Counted from the first letter of the stretch, positions 23,106 through 32,240 are shown. The stretch: 64,000 nt of DNA from Amycolatopsis umgeniensis (GCF_014205155.1 NZ_JACHMX010000001.1:1674001-1738000); one strand, 5' to 3'. Notes: generated by a model from the letters alone, not told the origin. Program-made: numbers and translations.

Positions 23106-24275
23106 CCTCCGCTCCGCCCAGCGGACGGCGGGTGCGGTGAGCGCGCCGGCCAGCAGGAACAGGGCGCCCAGCACCACCCAGCCCGCCGCGCCGCCCACCA
23201 GGATCAGGCCGGTCAGCAGCACCGGGCCGAGCATGCGGGCGATGGCCGTCCCGGCACCGAAGAGCCCTTGGTACTGGCCCTGTTTGCCGTCGGGCGCGAG
23301 ACCGAAGCCGATCTCCCACGAGCCCGCCGCCTGCGCCATTTCCCCCACCACCTGCAAGGCGGCGCCCGCGAGCAGGACCAGCGCCGCCGCCCACGCGGAG
23401 TCGCTCATCGCGGAGAACGAGAAGATCAGGCAGGAGACGAAAAGCAGCAAGCCCGCGTACCGGGCGTACCGGGAGGCGCTGCGCAGACCGGTCACGCCGC
23501 GCGCCACCCGCACCTGGAAGACCACGACGCTCGCCGTGTTGAGCACCAGCATCGCCGAGACCAGCCAGCTCGGGGCCGCGGTCCTGGTCGAGATCCACAG
23601 CGGCAGGACCAGGCTGAACAGCGGCATGTAGAGCAACATGATCATGTTGAGCAGCGCCAGCAGCGCGTACGGGCGGTCGCGGAGGACGGCCACGGACGGC
23701 TCGCCGGTCCGCACCGGCGCTGGAGCCACCGAAGGCACCTTACGGAGCACGAGAGTCGCGGTGACGAAACTCAGCGCGTCGATGACGAGGACGGTCAGGA
23801 AGGCTTCTCGCGTCCCGACCGCCAGCGCGATCCCGCCGAGCGCCGCGCCGAGCGCGATGCCCGCGTTGGACATCGCCTGCAGCCGCGCGCGGAACGTCGT
23901 GCGCTCGGCAGGGTCGATCAGGCCCGCGAGCAGCGCCTGCCTCGCCGCACCGAGGCCGCATTGGAAGCAGGCGTAGACGCAGGCCGCGATCACGAACGCG
24001 ACAGCCGAGCTGACGAAGAGGAAGGCCGTGACCGACGCCGCCGTGCCGAGTCCCAGCAGGACGGCCGTTCCCTTCGGCCCGCGACGGTCGGCCAGATGGC
24101 CCAGCGCGATCCCGGCCACCGAGCCGACCGCCCAGCCCACGGTGAGGCCGAGGCCCACCTGCGCGGGCGAGAGCCCGACGATCACCGTGAAGTACAGGGC
24201 CGAGCTGACGTAGTACGCGCCGTCGCCGACGGAGCTGATCAGCTGGGCCAGTGCCAGTCTCTTCGAGGACTCCAT
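22980..24275 (-). CDS. MFS transporter
   Basis: This protein of 431 residues has about 12 transmembrane segments and the MFS loop 2-3 signature (GHLADRRGPKGTA). The last 45 or so residues (EDGGAVTDAQQVDREVVV and onward) are hydrophilic and lie antisense to a lipoprotein gene. That extension is unusual and may result from loss of an earlier stop. AAGTTA at 24282-24287 (TAACTT on the coding strand) lies six bases before the ATG, so the mRNA is probably leaderless. It is divergent from a MocR-type regulator that likely controls it. Substrate unknown. Confidence 0.85.
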   Translation of the reverse strand: MESSKRLALAQLISSVGDGAYYVSSALYFTVIVGLSPAQVGLGLTVGWAVGSVAGIALGHLADRRGPKGTAVLLGLGTAASVTAFLFVSSAVAFVIAACVYACFQCGLGAARQALLAGLIDPAERTTFRARLQAMSNAGIALGAALGGIALAVGTREAFLTVLVIDALSFVTATLVLRKVPSVAPAPVRTGEPSVAVLRDRPYALLALLNMIMLLYMPLFSLVLPLWISTRTAAPSWLVSAMLVLNTASVVVFQVRVARGVTGLRSASRYARYAGLLLFVSCLIFSFSAMSDSAWAAALVLLAGAALQVVGEMAQAAGSWEIGFGLAPDGKQGQYQGLFGAGTAIARMLGPVLLTGLILVGGAAGWVVLGALFLLAGALTAPAVRWAERRSQRFDPEDGGAVTDAQQVDREVVVGDAAARPEHGLEVGALR

Positions 24276-24355
24276 GGACTCAAGTTAGGCGCCGGATTGG
24301 CCATGTCCCAGTTCCAATATCCGATATTTCGGTTGGGCCAATATAGACTCGGCGC
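24276..24355. promoter_or_regulatory. Divergent MFS/MocR promoter with MocR-type direct repeats
   Basis: CCAATAT occurs at 24314-24320 and again at 24338-24344, 24 bases apart. A CCGA-TATT-TCGG dyad at 24321-24332 lies between them. TATAGA at 24342-24347 is the likely -10 for the MocR gene and TAACTT (minus strand, 24287-24282) for the MFS gene. Direct repeats are the usual target of MocR/PdxR regulators. Confidence 0.6.
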
Positions 24356-25798
24356 GTGCCGTTCCACATCAGCCTCGACGGTCACACCGACCTGGCCGCG
24401 CGGATCTACCGCCAGCTCCGCGACGGAATCCTCGACGGGCGCCTGCGCTCAGGGGAACGCCTGCCGCCGACCAGGGAACTGGCCCGCGAACTCGACGTCT
24501 CGCGCAACACCGTCGCGGTCGCCTACGAACGTCTCACCTCGGAGGGGTTCCTCAGCAGCCACGTAGGGCGAGGGACGTTCGTCAGCGCCGATTCCGTGAC
24601 CCGCGCGGATCGCTCCGCTCCGGCGGGTGCCGGAGTTCGGCCGTCCGCACACTGGCGTTCGCTCCCGCCGCCGCTCGGCGCCGACCGGTCCGCACCGGCC
24701 TTCGACTTCCGCGTCGGCGTCCCGGATCCGGCCTTGTTCCCGCTGCAGACCTGGCGACGGCTGGTCAGCCAGGCACTGCGGCCCTCGTTGCTGCCTCCGT
24801 CGGGATACGCCGACCCGGCCGGGCTCGAAGCCCTGCGGGTGGCGATCGCCCGGCACATCGGCGCCGCCCGATCGGTGCGGGCGGGCGGCGAGGACGTCCT
24901 GGTCACCCAAGGGGCGCAACAGGCCCTCGATCTGATCGGCCGGGTCCTGATCGAGCCCGGCACGCGGGTCGCCGTCGAAGACCCCGGATATCCCCCGGCC
25001 GCGCGGCTTTTCACCGCCCTCGGGGCCCGGGTCGAGAAGGTACCGGTGGACGACGAAGGCCTCGACGTCACCGCACTCGCCAGGGGAACCCGCTTGGTCT
25101 ACACGACACCGTCGCACCAGTTCCCGCTCGGCACGCCGATGTCGCTCTCCAGGAGAACTGCGTTGCTGGCGTGGGCGGAACGGAACGACGCGGTGATCGT
25201 CGAGGACGACTACGACAGCGAGTACCGGTTCTCGGACCGTCCTCTCGAGCCGCTCCAAAGCCTCGATCGCGACGGCAGGGTGCTCTACGTCGGGTCGTTC
25301 TCGAAGACGCTGCTTCCCTTGCTGCGTCTCGGCTTCCTCGTCGCTCCCGCTTCGCTGCGCCCCGCGTTGCGGCAGGCGAAGCAGCTGATGGACTGGCACG
25401 GCGACCTCGTCACCCAGGCGGCGCTGGCGAGCTTCATCGACGAGGGCCTGCTCGCGCGCCACGTGCGCAAGGCAACCCGTGAGTATTCCGCGCGCCGGGA
25501 CCGGATCCTGGCCTTCGTCCGTGACGAGGTACGGGACGTGCTGGAGATCGTCCCTTCGAGCGCCGGGCTCCACCTGTGCGCACCGCTCGCTCCACATGCG
25601 ACGGTCACTGTGGACGGTGTCGTCGCGGAAGCGGCGCGGACCGGGGTGGCCGTCGAAAGTCTTTCCACGTACGGGGGAACGCGCGGCGGGCTGGTCATCG
25701 GCTACGGCCTGGTCGGTTCGGATCGGATCGACGAAGGGCTCGCCCGGCTCGGAGAGGGCATTTCGTCCGCGGGGATGTCGTCACCGGCCCTTTCGTGA
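24356..25798 (+). CDS. MocR/PdxR-type regulator (GntR HTH fused to aminotransferase-like domain)
   Basis: This 480-residue protein has an N-terminal GntR winged helix (residues 10-80, RLPPTRELARELDVSRNTV) and a linker. A fold-type I aminotransferase-like domain follows, with the PLP lysine in GSFSKTLLPLLRLG. MocR regulators sense PLP or an amino compound bound to it and act on direct repeats. The GTG at 24356 lies eight bases after a TATAGA hexamer, consistent with a leaderless mRNA. The divergent MFS gene is the expected target. Confidence 0.9.
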   Translation: MPFHISLDGHTDLAARIYRQLRDGILDGRLRSGERLPPTRELARELDVSRNTVAVAYERLTSEGFLSSHVGRGTFVSADSVTRADRSAPAGAGVRPSAHWRSLPPPLGADRSAPAFDFRVGVPDPALFPLQTWRRLVSQALRPSLLPPSGYADPAGLEALRVAIARHIGAARSVRAGGEDVLVTQGAQQALDLIGRVLIEPGTRVAVEDPGYPPAARLFTALGARVEKVPVDDEGLDVTALARGTRLVYTTPSHQFPLGTPMSLSRRTALLAWAERNDAVIVEDDYDSEYRFSDRPLEPLQSLDRDGRVLYVGSFSKTLLPLLRLGFLVAPASLRPALRQAKQLMDWHGDLVTQAALASFIDEGLLARHVRKATREYSARRDRILAFVRDEVRDVLEIVPSSAGLHLCAPLAPHATVTVDGVVAEAARTGVAVESLSTYGGTRGGLVIGYGLVGSDRIDEGLARLGEGISSAGMSSPALS

Positions 25799-25862
25799 CC
25801 TCCGATCGCCGCGGGCCGTCCGAAACTGTCGTACCCCGGTGGTCTCCTCTTCCCAGGCGACA

Positions 25863-25884
25863 GCGGGCCCCGGCCGGGGCCCGC
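25863..25884. terminator. GC-rich perfect palindrome, candidate terminator
   Basis: A 22-bp perfect palindrome (GCGGGCCCCGG and its complement) lies 65 bases after the MocR-type gene and just before the ssb ribosome binding site. It can fold into a very stable hairpin. There is no T-tract, as is common in actinobacteria. It could also be part of the ssb leader. Confidence 0.5.
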
Positions 25885-25909
25885 GCGCGGAATCGAGGAG
25901 GAAAGTGTC

Positions 25910-26353
25910 ATGGCCGGAGAAACGGTGCTCACGGTGGTCGGCAACCTGACGACCGACCCGGAACTGAGGTTCACCCCGTCGGGAGCGGCGGTCGCGAACT
26001 TCACCGTCGCGTCCACGCCGCGCGTGCTGGACCGCGAAAGCGGGGAATGGCGCGACGGAGACCCGCTGTTCCTGCGCTGCTCACTGTGGAAGCAGGCGGC
26101 GGAAAACCTGGCCGAGTCCCTCACCCGCGGCACCAGGGTGATCGTGCAGGGCAGGCTGAAGCAGCGATCGTTCGAAACGAAGGAAGGCGAGAAACGGACG
26201 GTGGTGGAACTCGACGTCGACGAGATCGGCCCGTCGCTTCGCTATGCCACGGCGAAGGTGAACAAGGCGGGCCGTAGTTCGGGCGGCACCCCGTCGGACG
26301 GCGCGTGGGAGCGAACGCCGGTGGCCGCCGGGAGCCCGGAGCCGCCCTTCTGA
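25910..26353 (+). CDS. ssb: Single-stranded DNA-binding protein paralogue
   Basis: This 147-residue protein has an N-terminal OB fold ([20 protein letters not shown], then [18 protein letters not shown] and [12 protein letters not shown]) at residues 1-110 and a short disordered tail. The tail ends PEPPF rather than the acidic DDIPF-type tip of housekeeping SSB that recruits partner proteins. No rpsF, rpsR or rplI genes surround it, so this is likely an accessory SSB rather than the essential copy. GGAGGAAAG precedes the ATG. Confidence 0.88.
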   Translation: MAGETVLTVVGNLTTDPELRFTPSGAAVANFTVASTPRVLDRESGEWRDGDPLFLRCSLWKQAAENLAESLTRGTRVIVQGRLKQRSFETKEGEKRTVVELDVDEIGPSLRYATAKVNKAGRSSGGTPSDGAWERTPVAAGSPEPPF

Positions 26354-26362
26354 TCTCGCGAT

Positions 26363-26380
26363 TTCCCTCCCGGGAGGGAA
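26363..26380. terminator. Perfect 18-bp palindrome after ssb, candidate terminator
   Basis: TTCCCTCCCGGGAGGGAA is self-complementary and begins 10 bases after the ssb stop. It may terminate ssb transcription or be a regulatory site for the next gene, which starts at 26438. Confidence 0.5.
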
Positions 26381-26437
26381 CGATCTCCCCCGCGCGCGCC
26401 ATGCGGCCTCGTGCCGTCGGCTCGGATGCTGGGGGTC

Positions 26438-27466
26438 GTGAACACGACGACGATCGTCACGGAACTCGGGCTGGATCCGGCCGACGAGCGGCACGCGGCC
26501 TTCGCCGCCGAACTCCGCACCGGCCTGTCCCAGGTCGAAGACAGACTTCAGGAGGTGTTGCGCAGCCCCGGTCTTCCCGCTCTCACCGAAGCCGCCACCC
26601 ATCTCGTCCGCGCGGGCGGGAAACGGCTCCGGCCCTTGATGGCGCTGGCCGGAGCGTCGTTCGGCGGCGGGTGGGACGAGGCGATTTCGGCGGCGGTACT
26701 CGTCGAGCTCGTCCATGTCGCGACGCTCTACCACGACGACGTCATGGACGAAGCGCCGATGCGGCATGGGGTGAAGAGTGCGAATTCCTTGTGGGGAAAC
26801 AAGAAAGCCGTTCTGATCGGAGACTACGTGCTCGCCCGCGCGGCGCGGGTCGGCGCCGGCCTCGGCGATTACGCGCTGCGTGCGCAGGCGAAGACGTTCG
26901 GCAGGCTCGTCCGGGGCCAGTTCCTCGAGACCACCGGGCCGTTCGAAGACTGCGGACGGCACGCGCCCTACGAACACCACATCCAGGTGATGGCCGACAA
27001 GTCCGCGTCGCTGATAGCGATGGCGGGACGGCTCGGCGCGCAGGTGTCGGGCGCGGATGAGCGGATCGTCGAAACGTTGGATCAGTACGGCGAACTGATC
27101 GGAGTCGCGTTCCAGATCTCCGACGACGTGCTCGACATCTCCGCGTCCACCACCGACCTCGGCAAGTCGGCGGGCACCGACCTCCGCGAAGGCATCGTCA
27201 CCCTGCCGATGCTCCATGCGCTCGACGACAGAGGGTCCGGAGCGGCACGGTTGCGCGAAATCATCGGGCACGGGCCGGTTTCCGATCCCGCGCTCCGCGA
27301 TGAGGCGCTCGGGCTCCTGCGCGGCTCCGCCGGTGTCGATCGCGCGCTCGCCGAAGCCCACGGCTACGCCGCCAAAGCCCGGGACCTCGCGCTCGGTCTC
27401 CCCGACCGTCCGGCCAGAGCGCTGCTCATCGGTCTTTCGGCGTTCGTGGTCGACCGCGGCGAATAG
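26438..27466 (+). CDS. Trans-polyprenyl diphosphate synthase
   Basis: This protein has about 342 residues from GTG 26438. The first Asp-rich motif is DDVMD (within LYHDDVMDEAPMRHG) and the second DDVLD (QISDDVLDIS). GGKRLRPLMALAGA and GNKKAVLIGDYVLARA complete the family pattern. The residues just before the first motif are VATLYH, without a large aromatic pair, which fits a long-chain (C30 or longer) product such as the menaquinone side chain. That is inference. ATG 26426 is an alternative start. Confidence 0.88.
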   Translation: MNTTTIVTELGLDPADERHAAFAAELRTGLSQVEDRLQEVLRSPGLPALTEAATHLVRAGGKRLRPLMALAGASFGGGWDEAISAAVLVELVHVATLYHDDVMDEAPMRHGVKSANSLWGNKKAVLIGDYVLARAARVGAGLGDYALRAQAKTFGRLVRGQFLETTGPFEDCGRHAPYEHHIQVMADKSASLIAMAGRLGAQVSGADERIVETLDQYGELIGVAFQISDDVLDISASTTDLGKSAGTDLREGIVTLPMLHALDDRGSGAARLREIIGHGPVSDPALRDEALGLLRGSAGVDRALAEAHGYAAKARDLALGLPDRPARALLIGLSAFVVDRGE

Positions 27467-27502
27467 GCCCACGACGTGCGCGGCCGGGGTTAGGGTGGCG
27501 GC

Positions 27503-27811
27503 ATGACCGCCGAAATATCGGAGAACGTCGAAGGCCGCGACATCGGCTCCGGAGTCTCGATCATCCGCGAGCGGACCGACGTCGACGGTTCCGGACCGAG
27601 GTTGCACCAGCACCCGTACGCCGAGACGTTCGTCGTCATCCGCGGCCGGGCCAGGTTCACCATCGGCGCCGCCGAACGCGAAGGCGGGGCGGGTGATGTC
27701 CTGGTCGTCCCCGCGGACACACCGCACAAGTTCGCCGTGATCGGCCCGGAAACCTACGAAGCCGTCCACATCCACGAGAGCGACCACTTCATCACCGAAT
27801 GGCTCGAATAA
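27503..27811 (+). CDS. Cupin-domain protein
   Basis: This 102-residue single-domain cupin has motif 1 HQHPYAETFVVIRGRARF (two His and Glu as metal ligands) and motif 2 GDVLVVPADTPHKF with the third His. It may be a small metal-dependent enzyme or a binding protein. TAGGGT at 27491-27496 lies six bases before the ATG, consistent with a leaderless transcript. Neighbours give no clear substrate. Confidence 0.85.
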   Translation: MTAEISENVEGRDIGSGVSIIRERTDVDGSGPRLHQHPYAETFVVIRGRARFTIGAAEREGGAGDVLVVPADTPHKFAVIGPETYEAVHIHESDHFITEWLE

Positions 27812-27904
27812 ATTCTGTCGAACGCAAGAAAACCCTTCCCGGGGCTAGAATCCGACGACGTGCTCGTGGCCGACGGGCACCCGAGACGACGGGAACCGGG
27901 AACT

Positions 27905-28531
27905 GTGACCGACGTGGCGGACCGCAGCGGTGACCACACCCGCCAGGTGGACAGATTCGACCAACGACGTGCACAGCTGGCGATGTCGGCGCTGGTCACG
28001 TTGTCCGAATTGGGCTACGCGCGCACGAGCCTGCGGGAGATCGCGCAGAACTCCGAGTTCTCCCACGGGGTCCTGCACTACTACTTCCGGAACAAGGTCG
28101 AGCTGATCACCTACTGCGTCAAGCAGTACAAGGCCGAATGCGTCACCCGATACGACCGGATAGTCGAGACCGCGGAAACGGCCGAAGAACTGAAGCGGGC
28201 CTTCGGTGCCGCGACAGCGGCCACCCTGTGTGAAGACGCCCGGCTGCATCGGCTCTGGTACGACCTGCGCAATCAGAGCCTGTTCGAAAAGGTGTTCCGG
28301 GCCGACGTCCTCGCCATCGACGAGACACTCGAACTGATGATCTGGCGCATCGTCGCCCGGTACGCGGAGTTGGTGGACAAACCGCTGGATCTCACACCGT
28401 CGACGACGTACGCGCTCTTCGACGGTCTGTTCCAGCAAGGCCTGCTGAAACACCTCGCCGGCCGGGAAGACGCGGCGAGGTGCCTTCAGGATTCGGTCGA
28501 GCAGGTGCTGGCCCGCCTTTTCACCACTTGA
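27905..28531 (+). CDS. TetR-family transcriptional regulator
   Basis: This protein has about 208 residues with an N-terminal TetR helix-turn-helix (LSELGYARTSLREIAQNSEF, SHGVLHYYFRNKVELI). The ligand-binding half holds RLWYDLRNQSLFEKVFRADV. GTG 27905 is the chosen start; GTG 27914 and an upstream start at 27860 are possible. Its 3' end overlaps the stop of the convergent membrane protein gene by 11 bases. No operator could be assigned with confidence. Confidence 0.82.
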   Translation: MTDVADRSGDHTRQVDRFDQRRAQLAMSALVTLSELGYARTSLREIAQNSEFSHGVLHYYFRNKVELITYCVKQYKAECVTRYDRIVETAETAEELKRAFGAATAATLCEDARLHRLWYDLRNQSLFEKVFRADVLAIDETLELMIWRIVARYAELVDKPLDLTPSTTYALFDGLFQQGLLKHLAGREDAARCLQDSVEQVLARLFTT

Positions 28532-29471
28532 TGGTCGGATACCAGATGACGCCGGTCCGGCCGAGCACCCGCAGGTCCCAGTACAGCAGCGTGAACGTGC
28601 CCGCGACCAGCAGCGCCGCTCCGGTCACCACCGCGATCCTGGCGGGCTTCGCGAGCATCCACCGCTGCAGCCGTCCGCCCGTGCCGTGGGTGAGCAGCAG
28701 GAACAACAACGCCATCACCAGGATGTTGCCGACAGACTGCAGGGCGAACGCGGCGGCGCCGTAGAAGACGTTGTGGCTCTCGGCCGCGCTCCGGAACATC
28801 ATCCGGAACAGCGGGAACGGCCTGCCGATGAGGAACCCGCCGATGAGCGCGCCCATCAGGACGAGCGGCGCGGGCGGGAACCGGCGGGCGAGACCGGCGA
28901 TCGGATTGCGGACGAGGCCGACGGAAGCCAGTCCCAGCACGATGAACACGATCCCGATCACGCCGTAGACGATCATCGACTGGATGTTCCGCGGCGTGAG
29001 ACCGCCCGGCGACGAAGCTGTCGAGAACTGGGGCATCCGCGTGCCGACGAGCGCGACGATGACGCCGTACACCACGGAGACGGTCAGCATGCCCGACGCG
29101 ATCCAGCCCAGCGGCTTCAAGGTGTCGACGAGCTTCGGCCGCCCGGTGGTCTCTCCGCCGACAAGCGGGGCGACGGCACCGAACGCGGCGATGTTGCACG
29201 CGGTGAAGGTTCCGGCGAGCCCCGAGACGAACGCGAAGAACGTCCCGGCGAGCACACCGCCGATCGGGGTCTCCTTGGCATTGTGCCCCAGGAGGGTGTT
29301 GGCCACGCTGTCGCCGATCACACTGTCCACAAAGGGCGCCGACCAGATCACCGTCAGCGCGAAACCGGCGAGGACCGACCAGCAGACCACGCGCCACCGG
29401 TGTTCCGGATACGGGCCGGAGCCGAGGAAGTGCGGTCTAAGGGGAATGGGAGCGCGTTCGGTGACGGACAT
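28521..29471 (-). CDS. Polytopic membrane protein of unknown function
   Basis: This 316-residue protein has eight or so hydrophobic segments. Conserved-looking polar residues lie in the membrane (GLAGTFTACNIAAFGAVAPL near residues 80-100; GALIGGFLIGRPFPLFRMMF near 205-225). A single in-membrane Cys in TACN and the repeated Gly-rich helices recall the CcdA/DsbD and sulfite-exporter-like folds, but I cannot assign it. The start at 29471 has CTGGAGG upstream on the coding strand. It is divergent from a coiled-coil protein gene. Confidence 0.7.
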   Translation of the reverse strand: MSVTERAPIPLRPHFLGSGPYPEHRWRVVCWSVLAGFALTVIWSAPFVDSVIGDSVANTLLGHNAKETPIGGVLAGTFFAFVSGLAGTFTACNIAAFGAVAPLVGGETTGRPKLVDTLKPLGWIASGMLTVSVVYGVIVALVGTRMPQFSTASSPGGLTPRNIQSMIVYGVIGIVFIVLGLASVGLVRNPIAGLARRFPPAPLVLMGALIGGFLIGRPFPLFRMMFRSAAESHNVFYGAAAFALQSVGNILVMALLFLLLTHGTGGRLQRWMLAKPARIAVVTGAALLVAGTFTLLYWDLRVLGRTGVIWYPTIKW

Positions 29472-29783
29472 GCGTACCTCCAGCGGCAGCGGACTTCCCC
29501 CGGGACTCGTGCTCATCGTCGTTCCACCATCGGGGGCGCGCCACCTCCAAAGTGCCGATCTTCCCTTGGGCCGACCGGCTCCGGGCAATCCCCGGTTCAC
29601 CGGTCCGGCGGGTGTCGCCGAACGAGCCGATCCGCTAGCACCTGGTCCACGAAGTCGAGCGGGTTCTCGAGGCACGGGCGGACCGCGGATCCTGACAAAC
29701 ACTCACGAAAAGGTGAGAGCCCTGGCGTTTCGTGGGATCGTGGTCGGACGAGAAATTTCCGACTAGTGCTCCTGCGGAGGACG
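29472..29783. other. Divergent intergenic region with two inverted repeats
   Basis: No gene is seen. CACGAAA (29704-29710) and TTTCGTG (29728-29734) can form a stem, and GTCGGA (29743-29748) and TCCGAC (29758-29763) form a second dyad close to the downstream start. Both could be operators. GGAGG at 29776-29780 is the ribosome binding site of the plus-strand gene. Confidence 0.45.
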
Positions 29784-30653
29784 ATGGAGTTCGACGAGGT
29801 CGCGGACGAGCTCTACGCCGGCGATCCGGCCGTGTTCGTGTCGGTGCGCAACCAGCGGGCGAAAGAGGCCAAGGCCGCGGGTGACGCCGCTTTGGCCGAA
29901 CGCATCCGCGCGCTGCGGAAACCGACGCTCGCGGCCACCATCCTCAACCGCCGTGCCGGTTCCCCCGAGCTGGAGGAACTGGCCAGACTGGGCGAGGACC
30001 TGCGGAAGGCGCATTCGGCGCTCGCCGGCGCGGATCTGCGCAAGCTCACCCGGCAGCGTCAGGATCTGGTGAACCGGATCCTGCAGGAGGAACGCTCGAT
30101 GAGCGAACCCGTCGCCCGCGAAGTCGAAGCGACGCTCGAAGCCGTCGTCGCCGATCCCGAGGTGGCGGCGCTCGCGCTGGCCGGACGGCTGAGCAGCGGC
30201 GCGGACAGCGCGGGCGACCAGTGGCTGACCAGCGGATTCGCCCCGCAACCGAGGCGAGAGCCCGCCCCGGAAAGGGAAACGCCCGCCACGGTGTCGCATT
30301 TGGACGATCGGCGGAAGGCGAAACGGCGAGCCGCCGAAAAAGCCGAACAGGAGCGGACCGCCAAAGCCAGGGAAGAGGCCGAACGCGAGCAGAAGCGGCT
30401 GGCGGAGTTCAACCGGCTCCGGCGCGAGGCGGCCGATCTCGCGAAGGCCCGCAAGCAGGCCGAGATCGACCTCTCCCGCGCCGAACGCCGGGCCGAGAAG
30501 ATCACGGAGAAGGCCAACGATCTCCGGCAGCGGCTCGCCGACGCCGAACTCGAGGAGGAGGCGGCGAACGGTGAGACCGCCGCCGCCCAGACCACCCTGG
30601 ACGATCTGCGCGGCGAAGCGGAGCGGATCGACGAGGCCCTCGAACAGTTCTAG
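29784..30653 (+). CDS. Coiled-coil protein of unknown function
   Basis: This 289-residue soluble protein has a helical N-terminal domain (MEFDEVADELYAGDP to about residue 150, mostly Arg/Glu/Leu-rich helices such as RALRKPTLAATILNRRAG). A long charged coiled coil follows from about residue 170 to the end (AKRRAAEKAEQERTAKAREE). This two-part layout is seen in unnamed actinobacterial proteins. No enzyme motif is visible. GGAGG sits four bases before the ATG. It overlaps the convergent membrane gene by 4 bases. Confidence 0.75.
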   Translation: MEFDEVADELYAGDPAVFVSVRNQRAKEAKAAGDAALAERIRALRKPTLAATILNRRAGSPELEELARLGEDLRKAHSALAGADLRKLTRQRQDLVNRILQEERSMSEPVAREVEATLEAVVADPEVAALALAGRLSSGADSAGDQWLTSGFAPQPRREPAPERETPATVSHLDDRRKAKRRAAEKAEQERTAKAREEAEREQKRLAEFNRLRREAADLAKARKQAEIDLSRAERRAEKITEKANDLRQRLADAELEEEAANGETAAAQTTLDDLRGEAERIDEALEQF

Positions 30654-31213
30654 ACCGGCTGGCGCCGGCGGGCCCGTGTGGCGGTCACCCGGCGTCCGTA
30701 GGCCGTCTTCCCGCCCGGTTTGTACACCGACAGCACCGTCATGGTCACGTACATCGTCGTGGACACGATGATCGGGTAGAAGCCGTCCACACGACGGCCT
30801 GCCGGGACGAACTCACTGTCCATAGTGGACGTGGCCGCCTCCGCCAGCTCGCGGAGCCCCGGCAGCAGGGAGAACAGCGTCAACCCGGCGGCGATCAGGG
30901 TCAGCACCAGTTTGATCGCGACCCAGTTGTACCGGACCAGTCCCCATTTCGTGCCGAGGCTGAGCACGATCCCGCTGAGCAGGGCGATCAGGCTGACCGG
31001 CAGCAGGAGGTAGCCGCCGACCTGCTCCATCATCAGGATGGCCGCGTGCTGGCGCCGGGGGTCTTCGGTGAACACCGAGGTGAAGGTCAGGACCGCGTTC
31101 ACCAGGGTGATCGCGAGCCAGCCGACCGAGGAAACGACATGGACGAGCAGGGCGAATTTCCGCCACCGTGGGGTGAGCGTCATCGGCGGTCGCCGCACCG
31201 TGGAAGTACTCAT
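30650..31213 (-). CDS. Four-helix membrane protein, DUF2269-like
   Basis: This 187-residue protein has four transmembrane segments (FALLVHVVSSVGWLAITLVN; VGGYLLLPVSLIALLSGIVL; WVAIKLVLTLIAAGLTLF; a last one near residue 150). A conserved His in TM1 and a GLVRYNWVAIK loop recall the DUF2269 family of integral membrane proteins. The function is not known. It is followed 57 bases upstream by a separate DinB gene on the same strand. Confidence 0.7.
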   Translation of the reverse strand: MSTSTVRRPPMTLTPRWRKFALLVHVVSSVGWLAITLVNAVLTFTSVFTEDPRRQHAAILMMEQVGGYLLLPVSLIALLSGIVLSLGTKWGLVRYNWVAIKLVLTLIAAGLTLFSLLPGLRELAEAATSTMDSEFVPAGRRVDGFYPIIVSTTMYVTMTVLSVYKPGGKTAYGRRVTATRARRRQPV

Positions 31214-31270
31214 GCGACCAGTGTTTCGCCGGGCGGCGCTCCCGTCGTCCGTCGTGGAGCGGCACCTCGC

Positions 31271-31783
31271 CTACGTATCGCGGAGTACGAGCCCCCGGAC
31301 GTACGCGGCCTGTCCGGCGTGCTGGAGGTCGTCGGAAAGGACGCTGACCAGGCGCACCCCGAGGGTGACGGGTGGATCCCACGCGTCGTCGACGACCCTG
31401 TCGAGGTCGGCTTCGCCGAGGCCCGCGACCCAAGCCGTCGTCGCCTCGTGCACCGCGTCGTAGTACCCGGTCAACAGGTCCGCGGAGTCGACCCGGACCG
31501 CGTCGACGTCCTCGGGGCGATGTCCGTACCCGATGTCGGCCGCGGGGAACGGCAGCGCGAACCGGTCCAGCCAGCCCTGCGAGGTCCAGAGCTGCTCGGT
31601 GCCCATCAGATCGGCGACGTGATCGTCCTGCACCCGGGCCAGATGCCAGACCAGCCAGGCGATCGTGTTCGCCCCCGGCGCCGGGCTCGCGACCAGCTGC
31701 TCCGCGTTCAGACCCTCGACGGCCTCGTGCACGACCTCCTGGACCCGGCCAAACCCGTCGGCCACCACTTCGGCCAGTTTCAT
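31271..31783 (-). CDS. DinB/DUF664-family protein
   Basis: This 170-residue four-helix protein has the DinB-like metal triad: WHLARVQDDH near residue 50 and DLQHAGQAAYVRG near 150. Actinobacterial members can be thiol (mycothiol)-dependent transferases or hydrolases. The ATG at 31783 gives the usual short N terminus. It is divergent from a small ArsR regulator, with a perfect CTTATATAAG palindrome in between. Confidence 0.8.
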   Translation of the reverse strand: MKLAEVVADGFGRVQEVVHEAVEGLNAEQLVASPAPGANTIAWLVWHLARVQDDHVADLMGTEQLWTSQGWLDRFALPFPAADIGYGHRPEDVDAVRVDSADLLTGYYDAVHEATTAWVAGLGEADLDRVVDDAWDPPVTLGVRLVSVLSDDLQHAGQAAYVRGLVLRDT

Positions 31784-31851
31784 CGATTCCCCTTCCGGTG
31801 TCTCCGGCCCCACGATGCCACCGCGAGGTGACCCCGGCCTTGCAACCTTGA

Positions 31852-31861
31852 CTTATATAAG
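31852..31861. promoter_or_regulatory. CTTATATAAG palindrome between DinB and ArsR genes
   Basis: A 10-bp perfect palindrome sits in the 100-base divergent spacer, just after TTGAC on the plus strand. It likely overlaps -10 elements and may be the target of the adjacent ArsR protein. Confidence 0.5.
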
Positions 31862-31883
31862 CCCAGGCCGTGATAGTTGCCGG

Positions 31884-32231
31884 ATGCACGCGTTCGACGT
31901 CCTGGGGGATCCGGTACGCCGCCGGATCCTGGAACTGCTGGCGGACGGGGAACTGAGTTCCGGCGACGTGACCGCGGTGGTCCGCGCCGAGTTCGGGATC
32001 TCCCAGCCCGCGGTCTCCCAGCATCTGCGCGTCCTGCGCGAGAACGGCTTCACCACCGTCCGCGCCGAGGGCGCGCGACGGCTGTACTCGGTGGATCCCG
32101 GCCCGCTCAAGGAGATCGACGGCTGGCTCGAGCAGTACCGGCGGTTCTGGACAGGGCCGCTCGACGCGCTCGCCACCGAAATCGCGCGCGGTCGCCGCGA
32201 ACGACGGAAAGCGGCCGAGGAGAGCAACTAG
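31884..32231 (+). CDS. ArsR-family transcriptional regulator
   Basis: This 115-residue winged-helix protein opens MHAFDVLGDPVRRRILELLA. Its recognition helix is ISQPAVSQHLRVLRENG and its wing AEGARRLYSVDPG, ending in an alpha helix with aromatic residues (WLEQYRRFWTGPLDAL). There are no Cys and no clear metal site, so it belongs to the non-metal branch often paired with SRPBCC or DinB-type genes. It is divergent from the DinB gene, its likely target. Confidence 0.85.
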   Translation: MHAFDVLGDPVRRRILELLADGELSSGDVTAVVRAEFGISQPAVSQHLRVLRENGFTTVRAEGARRLYSVDPGPLKEIDGWLEQYRRFWTGPLDALATEIARGRRERRKAAEESN

Positions 32232-32240
32232 GCTTTCCCC

